From the NCBI GenBank assembly GCA_017996075.1, contig JAGOHQ010000019.1:1-10682 (forward strand): a stretch of 10,682 nt of DNA, in the 5' to 3' direction. Every line of letters starts with the position of its first letter. Within the stretch, counting starts at the first letter, position 1. This document shows, in pieces, positions 1-6,905 of the stretch. The notes under the pieces were generated by a model that was not told the origin of the DNA, made no database searches, and worked only from the letters and a program-made list of their open reading frames with translations. The DNA is from Aliarcobacter sp. (lineage in GTDB: Bacteria; Campylobacterota; Campylobacteria; Campylobacterales; Arcobacteraceae). The translations under genes were made by a program, and so were the position numbers.

Positions 1-142
1 CTCCTGCTAGTCCTTGCTTATGCTCCTCATCCCCAATTATGGTTATTGTATTATTTTTATTATCTATTATCTCCAAAGTGAATTCATCATGTGCCAATAA
101 ACTTATATTAAAAATAAAAAATATAAATATCTTTTTTATCAT
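1..142 (-). CDS. Small secreted protein, partial (3' end beyond window)
   Basis: The minus strand opens with ATG at 142-140, preceded by a GGAG ribosome site (plus-strand ctcc at 152-155). It reads without a stop to the window edge, about 47 codons. The first ~17 residues (MIKKIFIFFIFNISLLA) are a typical Sec signal peptide with cleavage likely after the Ala before HDEF, so the mature protein is periplasmic or exported. The visible mature part is short and polar (LEIIDNKNNTITIIGDEE). It lies 15 bp downstream of the DUF3649-like gene on the same strand and is probably co-transcribed with it. The visible part is too short to name a function; it vaguely resembles small secreted proteins found next to iron-uptake membrane genes, but that is memory-based and weak. 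Confidence 0.55.
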   Translation of the reverse strand, partial: MIKKIFIFFIFNISLLAHDEFTLEIIDNKNNTITIIGDEEHKQGLAG

Positions 143-157
143 CTTCTTATTCTCCTA

Positions 158-463
158 TTAAATATTATAAAGTATTATTAAAAGTATTCCAAATATCAAA
201 GTTGGAACTATACATCTTAAAAGTGCTATGTATTTTGTTTTTGATAAACTAATCCACAAAGCAATAATTGCCCAAGCTAAAGTATTTAGCAAAAGTGAAA
301 CTATTATAGACTCACCAGCAGTTCTTGGAATAATAAATACTAAAAGAGTCATACCTAAATATGCAACCATTAATCCACCAAAAATAGAACATATATTTCT
401 AAATAATCCTATTTTCGTACCACTAGTTTCAGCAGCTTTGAGTTGATTAAGATACTTTTTCAT
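158..463 (-). CDS. DUF3649-like iron-uptake-type small membrane protein
   Basis: This 101-residue protein has a short polar N-terminus (MKKYLNQLKAAETSG) followed by three hydrophobic segments at about residues 22-46, 52-73 and 79-100. The pattern (RNI..IFGGLMVAYLG..LLVFIIPRT.GE.., then ..ALWIS.., then a final helix beginning RCIVPTLIFG) matches my recollection of the DUF3649 'iron uptake' membrane proteins. These accompany TonB-dependent receptors and PepSY-TM proteins in ferric-siderophore operons. The start has a GAGG-type ribosome site about 8 bp upstream and overlaps the 3' end of the broken upstream gene by 17 bp, as expected for an operon. The actual role is not established. Its upstream partner and probably its native promoter are lost (see the fragment at 447-578), so expression may now be impaired. 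Confidence 0.55.
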   Translation of the reverse strand: MKKYLNQLKAAETSGTKIGLFRNICSIFGGLMVAYLGMTLLVFIIPRTAGESIIVSLLLNTLAWAIIALWISLSKTKYIALLRCIVPTLIFGILLIILYNI

Positions 464-578
464 TTAACGCCTCTTTTGTCCAAAACTCTTGAATTTTTTC
501 TCTATTTATTGGTAATTTATAAGCAACTAAAAGTAAAATTAATCCAAATATAAATAATCCAATACTTCTAGTTTTGAA
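447..578 (-). pseudogene. 3' fragment of a membrane protein gene, 5' part lost
   Basis: The minus strand has 43 codons before a TAA stop (plus 447-449). They encode one hydrophobic helix (RSIGLFIFGLILLLVAY) followed by a charged tail (KLPINREKIQEFWTKEAL) ending EKVS. There is no start codon or ribosome site: the frame is closed by TAA at 579-581, and beyond that lies transposase-like sequence. The stop overlaps the following DUF3649-like gene, so this was once the upstream cistron. Its break coincides with the end of the transposase remnant, which suggests an insertion or deletion removed the rest. In DUF3649 operons the neighbour is often a PepSY-TM protein or another small membrane protein. 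A PepSY-TM tail would fit, but the fragment is too short to decide. Confidence 0.5.
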
Positions 579-901
579 TTAATGGTAATATATCTTTGTA
601 TAATTCTATTTTGATGAAAGTGACACGTTTGTACTGGATACTCTTTAATTTTATAATGATCCCATTGAATAGATTTATTCTATTTAATAGCTAAATCTTG
701 TAAAGTTTGTCGTTTATAAACATACTCTTTAGAAAGAGATTTTTCTAATCTTTCTGGTCTTCTTTTTGAGGACAATATTTGTTACAATTATTGCATTTAT
801 ATCTTCTGATACCATTCCTATTTGTCTTTTTTATTATATAATTTGAACCACAATTTGGACATTTTTTAAGATATTTGTAAATAACCTTTTTTAAACAGCC
901 C
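563..901 (-). pseudogene. Decayed zinc-ribbon transposase (IS256-like variant) remnant
   Basis: Reading the minus strand from about 885, one frame encodes a zinc ribbon: C-PN-C near 861-850 and C-NN-C near 795-784, with KKCPNCGSN and RRYKCNNCNKY around them. A one-base frameshift near 775 moves the homology to another frame (SSKRRPERLEKS, then KEYVYKRQTLQDLAIK). This ends at an in-frame TAG (680-682) and continues NKSIQ..HYKIKEY. It then passes abruptly into PVQTCHFHQNRIIQRYI, a motif I associate with a point much later in these transposases, implying an internal deletion near 640. The remainder is missing and the sequence merges with the broken membrane gene near 563. Family assignment as the zinc-ribbon variant of IS256-type transposases is from memory; that it is a non-functional remnant is clear from the sequence. 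Confidence 0.7.
885..901 (-). repeat. Candidate terminal inverted repeat of the decayed IS
   Basis: On the minus strand this reads GGGCTGTTTAAAAAAGG, directly before the region encoding the zinc ribbon. A GGGCTGTTT-type tip is what I would expect at the end of an IS256-like element. It would mark the nos-proximal boundary of the insertion sequence. No matching opposite end is visible, consistent with the far side having been deleted, and no target duplication can be checked. Confidence 0.35.
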
Positions 902-927
902 TATTTATAATATTGAATAAAATATTA

Positions 928-941
928 TTAATATAAGTCAA
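928..941 (+). promoter_or_regulatory. Candidate Crp/Fnr-family operator upstream of nosZ
   Basis: The 14-mer TTAATATAAGTCAA has half-sites TTAAT and GTCAA separated by four bases. Each half differs by one base from the Fnr consensus (TTGAT-N4-ATCAA) and also by one base from the TTAAC-N4-GTTAA box I recall for epsilonproteobacterial Crp/Fnr regulators of nitrosative or N-oxide genes (NssR type). Its centre is 934.5. A start site about 6 bp after the -10 element (near 976) would place it at -41.5, the classic class II activator position. This suggests activation under oxygen limitation or by N-oxides. AT-rich DNA yields such matches by chance, so the spacing is the main support. Confidence 0.5.
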
Positions 942-961
942 GTACAAAATTTAGTTATATA

Positions 962-970
962 TGGTATAAT
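962..970 (+). promoter_or_regulatory. Extended -10 promoter element of the nos operon
   Basis: TGGTATAAT is a perfect TATAAT hexamer preceded by the extended TGN motif. No convincing -35 hexamer lies 16-18 bp upstream, which is usual for sigma-70 promoters in Campylobacterota and fits a promoter that depends on an activator at the upstream box. It lies 30 bp ahead of the nosZ ATG, giving a predicted leader of about 25 bases. That leader contains little beyond the GGAGG ribosome site at 991-995. Confidence 0.65.
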
Positions 971-1000
971 TAAAAATAATTAATTTTATAGGAGGTTAAA

Positions 1001-3589
1001 ATGTTTAAAAAAGTATCAGTTTTAAGTTCGATACTTCTTTTGTCTGTTACATCAGCACTATCTTCAACTGATTTACAAAAAATTATGAAAGATAGAGGAT
1101 TAACTGAAAGAGATGTTCTTGCGGCTGCAAAAACATATGTTCCAACAGGTATGAAAGACGAGTATTATGTATTTAGCTCAGGCGGCCAATCTGGACAAGT
1201 AATTGTTTATGGTGTCCCATCTATGAGAATTTTAAAATATATTGGTGTTTTTACTCCAGAGCCATGGCAAGGATATGGATTTGATAATGAGTCAAAGAAA
1301 ATTCTTGATAGTGGTAATATAAGAGGGCAAGAAATAAAATGGGGAGATACACATCACCCAAACTTCAGTGAAAAAAATGGTGAATATGTTGGAGATTATC
1401 TTTTTATTAATGATAAAGCAAATCCAAGAGTAGGAGTTATTAACTTACATGATTTTGAAACTACTCAAATTGTAGTAAATCCTGTTTTAAAAAGTACACA
1501 TGGTGGAAGTTTTGTTACTCCAAACACAGAATATATAGTTGATGCAGCTCAATATGCAGCTCCATTTGAAAATGAGTGGGTTCCTATTGAGGCTTATGAA
1601 GAGAAATATAGAGGTGGAGTTACTCTTTGGAAGTTTGATTATGAAAAAGGATTAATTAATGAAAAAGAATCTTTTACTCTAGAGTTACCTCCATATATGC
1701 AAGATTTAAGTGATGCAGGAAAAGGTCCATCTCACGGTTGGGCATTTACAAATAGTTTTAACTCAGAGATGTATACAGGTGGAATAGAGAAAGGTCTTCC
1801 TCCATTTGAAGCAGGTATGAGTAGAAATGATACTGACTATCTACATATTTATAACTGGCAAATTTTGGAAAAACTTGCAAAAGATCCAAAAAATACAAAA
1901 GTTATAAATGGTCATAAAGTTGTAACAATAGATGCTGCTGTTAAAGCTGGAGCATTATTCTTGTTACCAGAAGCTAAGTCTCCTCACGGAGTTGATGTTA
2001 CTCCTGATGGTAAATATATCATTATTGGAGGAAAACTTGATACTCACGTAACAATATTTGATTTTGCAAAAATTAAAGAACAAATAGATAAAAAAGAGTT
2101 TGCTTCAAAAGATCAATATGGTATTCCAATCTTAGATTTTAAAAAATCTATTCACGGTCAATTAGAGTTGGGATTAGGCCCTTTACATAATACTTTTGAT
2201 GAAAAAGATGGAATAGTTTATACTTCACTTTATGTTGATTCACAAGTTGTAAAATGGAATTTTAGGGATTTAAAACTTCTTGATAGAGTAAATGTTCATT
2301 ATAATATTGGACACCTTGATTCAATGGAAGGAAAATCTACTAAACCAAAAGGTAAATATGGAATCGCTTTAAATAAACTATCTATAGATAGATTTCTTCC
2401 AGTTGGTCCTCTTCATCCACAAAATCACCAATTAATTGATTTAAATGGGGATAAAATGGAGCTACTTTATGATATGCCAATAGGATTAGGAGAGCCTCAT
2501 GATGTTGTTTCAATTCACGCAAGTAAAATTAAACCTAAAAAAACTTACGACAAAATGGGAACAAATAGTAGAACAGGTAATGCTCACGAAGGTGTAACAT
2601 TAGCAGGTCAAGAGAGAGTTGAAAGAGAAGGAAATAAAGTTAAAGTTTATATGACTGCTGTAAGAAGTCACTTAAATCCAGAACATATTACTGTTAATAA
2701 AGGTGATGAAGTAACAATTTATATTACAAACCTTGAAAGAGCACAAGATGAGACTCACGCTTTTGGTCTATCAGGATTAAATGTTCACGCTTCTGTTGAA
2801 CCTGGAAAAACTGCTTCAGTTACATTTACTGCTGATCAAGAGGGAGTTTATCCATACTATTGTACAGAGTTTTGTTCAGCTTTACACCTAGAGATGATGG
2901 GATATTTAAAAGTTAAAGACCCAAATAAACAATATCCAGATTATAAAGCTGCTAAAGTTTCTAAAATGACTCCAGAAGAGTTACAAAAAGAGTATGACAA
3001 AGTTATTGCAACAAATAAAGCAACTGACGATGTAATACAAAGTGTTGTTAAGTTCTTAAAAGAGAAAGGTTTTGAAAAATATCCTGAAGTTAAATCTTTA
3101 GTAACTGATGCATTAGATCAATATAATAAAATTCCTCACGAAAAAACAAAAGCAGATGAGGCAATTAAAGCTGGTGATTTAAATACTGCAATTCTTTGGG
3201 AAAATCAAATTTGGCAATATATGGTTAAAACAGCAGATGCTGGTTTAAGAGCAAAAACTATGCTTGCTAAAAAACTTTCAACTCCTATGAGTGAAAAAGC
3301 AAGACTTGGAGAAGAGGCTTATTTAAGAGGTGGTTGTAACGGTTGTCACGTAATTGGACAAGTAAGTTCAGGACCTGATTTAACTGGAGCATTATTAAGA
3401 CATGAAAATGGAGAACAATTCCTTTATAACTTCATTCTTGATCCAGCTAAATATTATAATGATCCATATATGGACGCTATGATTAAAACATTTAATCTTA
3501 GAATGCCAAATCAAAATATGAAACCTGAAGAGGTTAAAAATATTATTGAATACCTAAAATGGATTGATGAAAATGCTGATTTACAATAA
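1001..3589 (+). CDS. nosZ: Nitrous oxide reductase NosZ with C-terminal haem c domain (clade II, cNosZ)
   Basis: NosZ reduces N2O to N2 in the periplasm. The 862 residues begin with a Sec-type signal (about 1-21); there is no twin-arginine motif, unlike clade I enzymes. A beta-propeller follows with seven histidines in the contexts expected for CuZ ligands: H118 and H119 (DTHHPN), H167 (STHGG), H329 (SPHGVD), H396 (GPLH), H438 (GHLD) and H500 (EPHD). The cupredoxin domain has CuA ligands H586, C621, C625, H629 and M632, the last four in CTEFCSALHLEM. A helical, Lys/Glu-rich linker (about 650-765) leads to a monohaem cytochrome c domain with CNGCH at 779-783, absent from the roughly 640-residue denitrifier enzymes. 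Met residues near the C-terminus could be the sixth haem ligand. The start is fixed by GGAGG five bases upstream. All metal ligands appear intact, so the enzyme should be functional. Confidence 0.98.
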   Translation: MFKKVSVLSSILLLSVTSALSSTDLQKIMKDRGLTERDVLAAAKTYVPTGMKDEYYVFSSGGQSGQVIVYGVPSMRILKYIGVFTPEPWQGYGFDNESKKILDSGNIRGQEIKWGDTHHPNFSEKNGEYVGDYLFINDKANPRVGVINLHDFETTQIVVNPVLKSTHGGSFVTPNTEYIVDAAQYAAPFENEWVPIEAYEEKYRGGVTLWKFDYEKGLINEKESFTLELPPYMQDLSDAGKGPSHGWAFTNSFNSEMYTGGIEKGLPPFEAGMSRNDTDYLHIYNWQILEKLAKDPKNTKVINGHKVVTIDAAVKAGALFLLPEAKSPHGVDVTPDGKYIIIGGKLDTHVTIFDFAKIKEQIDKKEFASKDQYGIPILDFKKSIHGQLELGLGPLHNTFDEKDGIVYTSLYVDSQVVKWNFRDLKLLDRVNVHYNIGHLDSMEGKSTKPKGKYGIALNKLSIDRFLPVGPLHPQNHQLIDLNGDKMELLYDMPIGLGEPHDVVSIHASKIKPKKTYDKMGTNSRTGNAHEGVTLAGQERVEREGNKVKVYMTAVRSHLNPEHITVNKGDEVTIYITNLERAQDETHAFGLSGLNVHASVEPGKTASVTFTADQEGVYPYYCTEFCSALHLEMMGYLKVKDPNKQYPDYKAAKVSKMTPEELQKEYDKVIATNKATDDVIQSVVKFLKEKGFEKYPEVKSLVTDALDQYNKIPHEKTKADEAIKAGDLNTAILWENQIWQYMVKTADAGLRAKTMLAKKLSTPMSEKARLGEEAYLRGGCNGCHVIGQVSSGPDLTGALLRHENGEQFLYNFILDPAKYYNDPYMDAMIKTFNLRMPNQNMKPEEVKNIIEYLKWIDENADLQ

Positions 3590-3599
3590 TTAGCAATTA

Positions 3600-3622
3600 A
3601 GTAAGGAGGATTCCTCCTTACT
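3600..3622 (+). terminator. Strong hairpin between nosZ and nosB (attenuator/partial terminator)
   Basis: GTAAGGAGGA (3601-3610) and TCCTCCTTAC (3612-3621) are perfectly complementary with one base between them, and A3600/T3622 can extend the pair. In RNA this folds as a stem of about 9 bp with a small loop, followed by the modest T-run in TAATTTTGT. It starts 10 bp after the nosZ stop and ends 29 bp before the nosB start, in the largest gap of the operon. It is probably a leaky terminator or a 3' stabiliser that gives more nosZ than accessory mRNA. The stem also holds a ribosome-site-like AAGGAGG in double-stranded form. The real nosB ribosome site (AGGAGA, 3638-3643) lies outside it. Confidence 0.75.
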
Positions 3623-3650
3623 AATTTTGTATTGATTAGGAGAATCGATT

Positions 3651-4412
3651 ATGAAAAAATATCAAATTTTTACTATTGTTGCTTTACTGCTACTAACTTT
3701 TAGTTATACAATTCCAATTATTGGATTTAATGGGATAATGGAAAGAATAAAGAATCATGATACAAAAGATATTCCAACTTATGTAGCAAAAATTTGGGAT
3801 TTTTATCACTCTTTTCAATATGTAAGTCCAAACACTCCAAAACCTGCGGTTGGTTCATTTGAAAAAATGTTGGAATTTAAAGCTGAAATTGGAGTTGCTA
3901 GTATGCCTGTATGGAGAGTATCTTTAGAAGCTCCAAACTATCCAAAAGAGGCATTCCCAGATGGAATTCCTGTATATTTCCATTTTGATGGTTATAGTGG
4001 AGATGTGCAAGAGATGAATACAATAAACCATTATATAGGAATGCATCCTATGGAGCATGGTGGTCAATTTGAAAGAAGTGTTGTTCCTTATTTTTTCCTA
4101 GTTTTAACATTGATGATGATAGGTTTTTTATATTATGATGGGAAAGCTTCGTGGTTACTTATGATAATTCCTGCTATTTTACCATTAGCATTTTTGATTG
4201 ATTATTCAGCGTGGTTATATTGGTATGGACACAATATGCAAGATTGGGGAGCATTTAAAATAAAACCTTTTATGCCAACAGTATTTGGAGATGGAAAAGT
4301 TGCACAGTTTACAACTCACTCATATCCACATACCGGATTTTATATTTTAATTGCTATTAGTATTTTAAGTCTTTTAGCAATATTTTCAAAAAGAAAAGAG
4401 CAAAAAAGTTAA
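3651..4412 (+). CDS. nosB: NosB, nos-cluster membrane protein of unknown function
   Basis: This 253-residue protein has an N-terminal hydrophobic segment (about 5-26; signal anchor), a roughly 115-residue presumably periplasmic region, and three C-terminal membrane segments (about 145-163, 168-189 and 228-245) ending in a basic tail (SKRKEQKS). The periplasmic region carries a His/Met-rich stretch, HYIGMHPMEHGG (from H127), just before the second helix. Another conserved-looking stretch (YGHNMQDWG, then TTHSYPHTG) sits before the last helix. These could bind copper or contact a cofactor, but that is inference. Position immediately after nosZ and before nosD, together with size and topology, matches nosB of Wolinella-type clusters. 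Its function is unknown to me. The ribosome site AGGAGA is at 3638-3643. It ends directly against the nosD start. Confidence 0.85.
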   Translation: MKKYQIFTIVALLLLTFSYTIPIIGFNGIMERIKNHDTKDIPTYVAKIWDFYHSFQYVSPNTPKPAVGSFEKMLEFKAEIGVASMPVWRVSLEAPNYPKEAFPDGIPVYFHFDGYSGDVQEMNTINHYIGMHPMEHGGQFERSVVPYFFLVLTLMMIGFLYYDGKASWLLMIIPAILPLAFLIDYSAWLYWYGHNMQDWGAFKIKPFMPTVFGDGKVAQFTTHSYPHTGFYILIAISILSLLAIFSKRKEQKS

Positions 4413-5633
4413 ATGAAAAAAATATTATTTAGCTTAGTATTTTTTATAACATCTCTTTTATCCAATGAGCTTCAAGAGGCTATTGATAATGCTTCTGAAG
4501 GATCAATAATAACTCTTTCTAAAGGAGAATATCACGGTAATATAGTTATAAATAAAGCTTTAGTTATTGATGGAATTGATAAAAAAGCAAAAATTATTGG
4601 AGATGGTAAAGGTAGTGTGATCTCTATAAAAAAATCAAATGTAGTTATTAAAAATCTAAGTATTGAAAATAGTGGTTTTAGTGTAGAAAAAATTGATAGT
4701 GCAATTCATGCTAAAGAAGTAAATAATATTACTATTGAAAATAATCATATTTCAGATTCTTTGTTTGGGATAAATTTTGAACAAGTAAATAGATCTAAAA
4801 TTGTAGATAATTTTATCACATCTAAAGATTTAGAGTTAGGTATTAGAGGAGATGGAATTAGGCTTTGGAATTCACACGATAATCAACTTTTTGCAAACAG
4901 ATTGTATAAATCTAGAGATTTTGTACTTTGGTATTCAAGTGGAAACAATATAGAAAATAATTATGGAAGCTATAATAGGTACTCTTTACATTTTATGTAT
5001 GCAGGAAGAAATATGGTTAGAAATAACTTTTTTGAGTATAACTCTGTGGGAATATTTTTTATGTATAGTAGTGGAACTATTGCTATTGGAAACACTGTTA
5101 AAAACTCTTTAGGAGCATTTGGTGTTGGAATTGGTATGAAAGACTCTTCAGATTTTACACTTCTTGAAAATAATCTTATATATAATCCAAGAGGTCTATA
5201 TCTTGATCAATCACCATATCATCCTAGAACAGTAAATGTTTTTGAAAGAAATAATATTTTGTACAACTCAAGTGGTGTCCAATTTCAAGTATCAAGAGAG
5301 AGAAGTATTTTTAAAGAAAATGTTATTAAAGGAAATATAGAACCTGTAGTAAGTGATACTCCTAGAAATAATCTTGATATAAATGATTGGAGTGGAAACT
5401 ACTGGGATATGTATGAAGGATTTGATAAAAATGGTGATGGATATGGAGATATTCCATATAAACACTATGTTTATGCTGATAAATTATGGCTTTATAATCC
5501 AAATGTGAAGTTTTTTTATGGTTCAGTTATTATGGATTTACTAAATTTTTTAGCAAAATTTATTCCATTTTCAGAACCAGAACTTTTAGCAGTTGATAAT
5601 AAACCAATGATGGAGTATAAAATTGCAAAATAA
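4413..5633 (+). CDS. nosD: NosD, periplasmic beta-helix protein for CuZ maturation
   Basis: The 406-residue protein starts with a Sec signal (about 1-17, ..ITSLLS then NELQEAIDNA). It then shows the repeated pattern of a right-handed parallel beta-helix (CASH/NosD fold): many Asn-rich turns such as NITIENNHISDS, NQLFANRLY, NNIENNYGSYN, NMVRNNFFEYN and DFTLLENNLIYNPRG. The C-terminal part (NNLDINDWSGNYWDMYEGFD, then DGYGDIPYKHYVYADKLW) is characteristic of NosD. NosD acts in the periplasm with NosF and NosY to assemble the sulfur-containing CuZ site of NosZ. Its ATG follows the nosB stop with no gap (TAAATG), implying translational coupling, and its end overlaps nosG by 11 bp. Confidence 0.95.
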   Translation: MKKILFSLVFFITSLLSNELQEAIDNASEGSIITLSKGEYHGNIVINKALVIDGIDKKAKIIGDGKGSVISIKKSNVVIKNLSIENSGFSVEKIDSAIHAKEVNNITIENNHISDSLFGINFEQVNRSKIVDNFITSKDLELGIRGDGIRLWNSHDNQLFANRLYKSRDFVLWYSSGNNIENNYGSYNRYSLHFMYAGRNMVRNNFFEYNSVGIFFMYSSGTIAIGNTVKNSLGAFGVGIGMKDSSDFTLLENNLIYNPRGLYLDQSPYHPRTVNVFERNNILYNSSGVQFQVSRERSIFKENVIKGNIEPVVSDTPRNNLDINDWSGNYWDMYEGFDKNGDGYGDIPYKHYVYADKLWLYNPNVKFFYGSVIMDLLNFLAKFIPFSEPELLAVDNKPMMEYKIAK

Positions 5634-6351
5634 AAATGATGAAAAAAGAAGAGATTTTGTAAAACTAGGAGCTGGAGCACTATTTTTTGGATCATTAATA
5701 GGTTCAGGAATATTTTTAGCTCCAAGATTAAATGCACAAACTACACTTTTAAGACCACCTGGAGCTTTAAATGAAAAAGAGTTTTTATCTACTTGTATAA
5801 AGTGTGGGCAGTGTGTACAAGTTTGTCCATACCATACACTATCACTTCTTGATATTACTTCTGGAAATAGTATAGGAACACCTTATGTAAATGCAAGAGA
5901 GCGAGGGTGTTATTTGTGTGATTTACTTCCTTGTGTTCTTGCTTGTCCTAGTGGTTCTTTAAATCACGATGTTACAACAGCACAACAAGTGAAAATGGGA
6001 GTAGCAATGCTTAAGAATCCAAGTAAATGCTTAGCTTTGAAAGGACAAAATGTAAAACAAGAAGATATTGCTGAAATTTTAAAACATTCAAATAAAAATG
6101 AGAGAGAGCAAAAAGTAGTTGATGATTTACAAAATTATGTAGGTAAACCTTGTACTATTTGTGCTGATTTATGTCCATACCCTGAGAAGGACAAGGCAAT
6201 AGCAATGGTTAGTGATAATAAAGGAAATTTTTATCCAGAGGTAAGAAGCCAATGTGTTGGTTGTGGAGTTTGTGAAGAACTTTGCCCTGCTAGTGGCGAG
6301 GCTGCTATTGTGATTATTCCAAGAGTTGATTATAAGGAGATATATAGATGA
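5623..6351 (+). CDS. nosG: NosG, Tat-exported periplasmic polyferredoxin (NapG-like)
   Basis: The 242 residues begin with a twin-arginine signal (R9-R10 in KRRDFVKLG, then a hydrophobic stretch to about residue 38, ending LNAQ). Four iron-sulfur motifs follow: C58/61/64/68 (CIKCGQCVQVCP), C96/99/104/108 (CYLCDLLPCVLACP), C177/180/184 (CTICADLCP) and C211/214/217/221 (CVGCGVCEELCP). This is the NapG/NosG layout of about four [4Fe-4S] clusters. With NosH it probably takes electrons from menaquinol on the periplasmic side and passes them to the NosC cytochromes. The start is TTG: no ATG gives this frame with an intact Tat signal, and GGAG at 5612-5615 is ideally spaced. The start lies inside nosD (11 bp overlap); the stop overlaps nosC1 by 4 bp (ATGA). 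Confidence 0.93.
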   Translation: MQNKNDEKRRDFVKLGAGALFFGSLIGSGIFLAPRLNAQTTLLRPPGALNEKEFLSTCIKCGQCVQVCPYHTLSLLDITSGNSIGTPYVNARERGCYLCDLLPCVLACPSGSLNHDVTTAQQVKMGVAMLKNPSKCLALKGQNVKQEDIAEILKHSNKNEREQKVVDDLQNYVGKPCTICADLCPYPEKDKAIAMVSDNKGNFYPEVRSQCVGCGVCEELCPASGEAAIVIIPRVDYKEIYR

Positions 6352-6905
6352 AAAAAGTATTTATTAGTTTGATTATTGCTTCATTGTTTGTTGCTTGTAG
6401 TGATAATAAAAAAGATGAAAAAACAAAAAATGAGCAAGTAAAAGAGGAGGTAAAAGCTCCTTTAAATCAAAGAATTACTATAACTGAGAATAAAACAGTT
6501 ATTGAAAAAGATAATCCTTTTATCTCTTATGATTATGATGGAAATAGGGTTGTTAAAATCTCACCTAGTGGAGAAGAGACTGCTTTAACAAAAGAGTTAG
6601 GAGCTTTAATCTCTATTAAAAATAGCTATGAGAAGTTAAATGCAAAGATACTATCTCAAAGACTTAGTAAAAACTATATACAAAAATGTTCAGCTTGTCA
6701 TGATAACTATGCAAATGGAGTTATTGGACCATCATTGTTAGATAAAAACGAAGATGAGATATTTCAGGCTATAAAGGTTTATCAAACAGGTGAGAAAAAA
6801 AATGTATTTATGAAAGATTTGATTTCAAAAATGGCTGATGAAGAGATTAGAAGTTTGGCTAATGAAATAGCACAATTAAATAAAGAGGTAAGGGAGAGTA
6901 GATAG
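6348..6905 (+). CDS. nosC1: NosC1, lipoprotein monohaem cytochrome c
   Basis: This 185-residue protein has a lipoprotein signal peptide with lipobox FVAC and lipidated Cys17, followed by a Lys/Glu-rich spacer (DNKKDEKTKNEQ..). One haem c motif, CSACH, is at 114-118, followed by GPSLLDK. Met155 (VFMKDLI) or Met162 (SKMADEE) could be the sixth iron ligand. The middle part (YDYDGNRVVKISPSGEE) is not one I can assign. It would be membrane-tethered, facing the periplasm. It belongs with NosC2 in the predicted chain NosG/NosH to NosZ haem domain. It overlaps nosG by 4 bp and nosC2 starts right after its stop, so translation is coupled. The symbol follows the Wolinella convention. Confidence 0.88.
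   Translation: MKKVFISLIIASLFVACSDNKKDEKTKNEQVKEEVKAPLNQRITITENKTVIEKDNPFISYDYDGNRVVKISPSGEETALTKELGALISIKNSYEKLNAKILSQRLSKNYIQKCSACHDNYANGVIGPSLLDKNEDEIFQAIKVYQTGEKKNVFMKDLISKMADEEIRSLANEIAQLNKEVRESR

Noticed and set aside
228..446. Plus-strand open frame of 72 codons
   Set aside because: It lies antisense to the DUF3649-like gene, has no ribosome site and its composition mirrors that gene. It is a shadow frame.
911..941. TTGAA...GTCAA as an Fnr box
   Set aside because: The half-sites are about 20 bases apart, far beyond the four-base spacer of Crp/Fnr sites. The TTAAT-N4-GTCAA pair fits instead.
5516..5737. Minus-strand open frame over the nosD/nosG junction
   Set aside because: It is antisense to two well-supported genes, Leu/Phe-rich as expected for the complement of Lys-rich coding sequence, and has no upstream signals.
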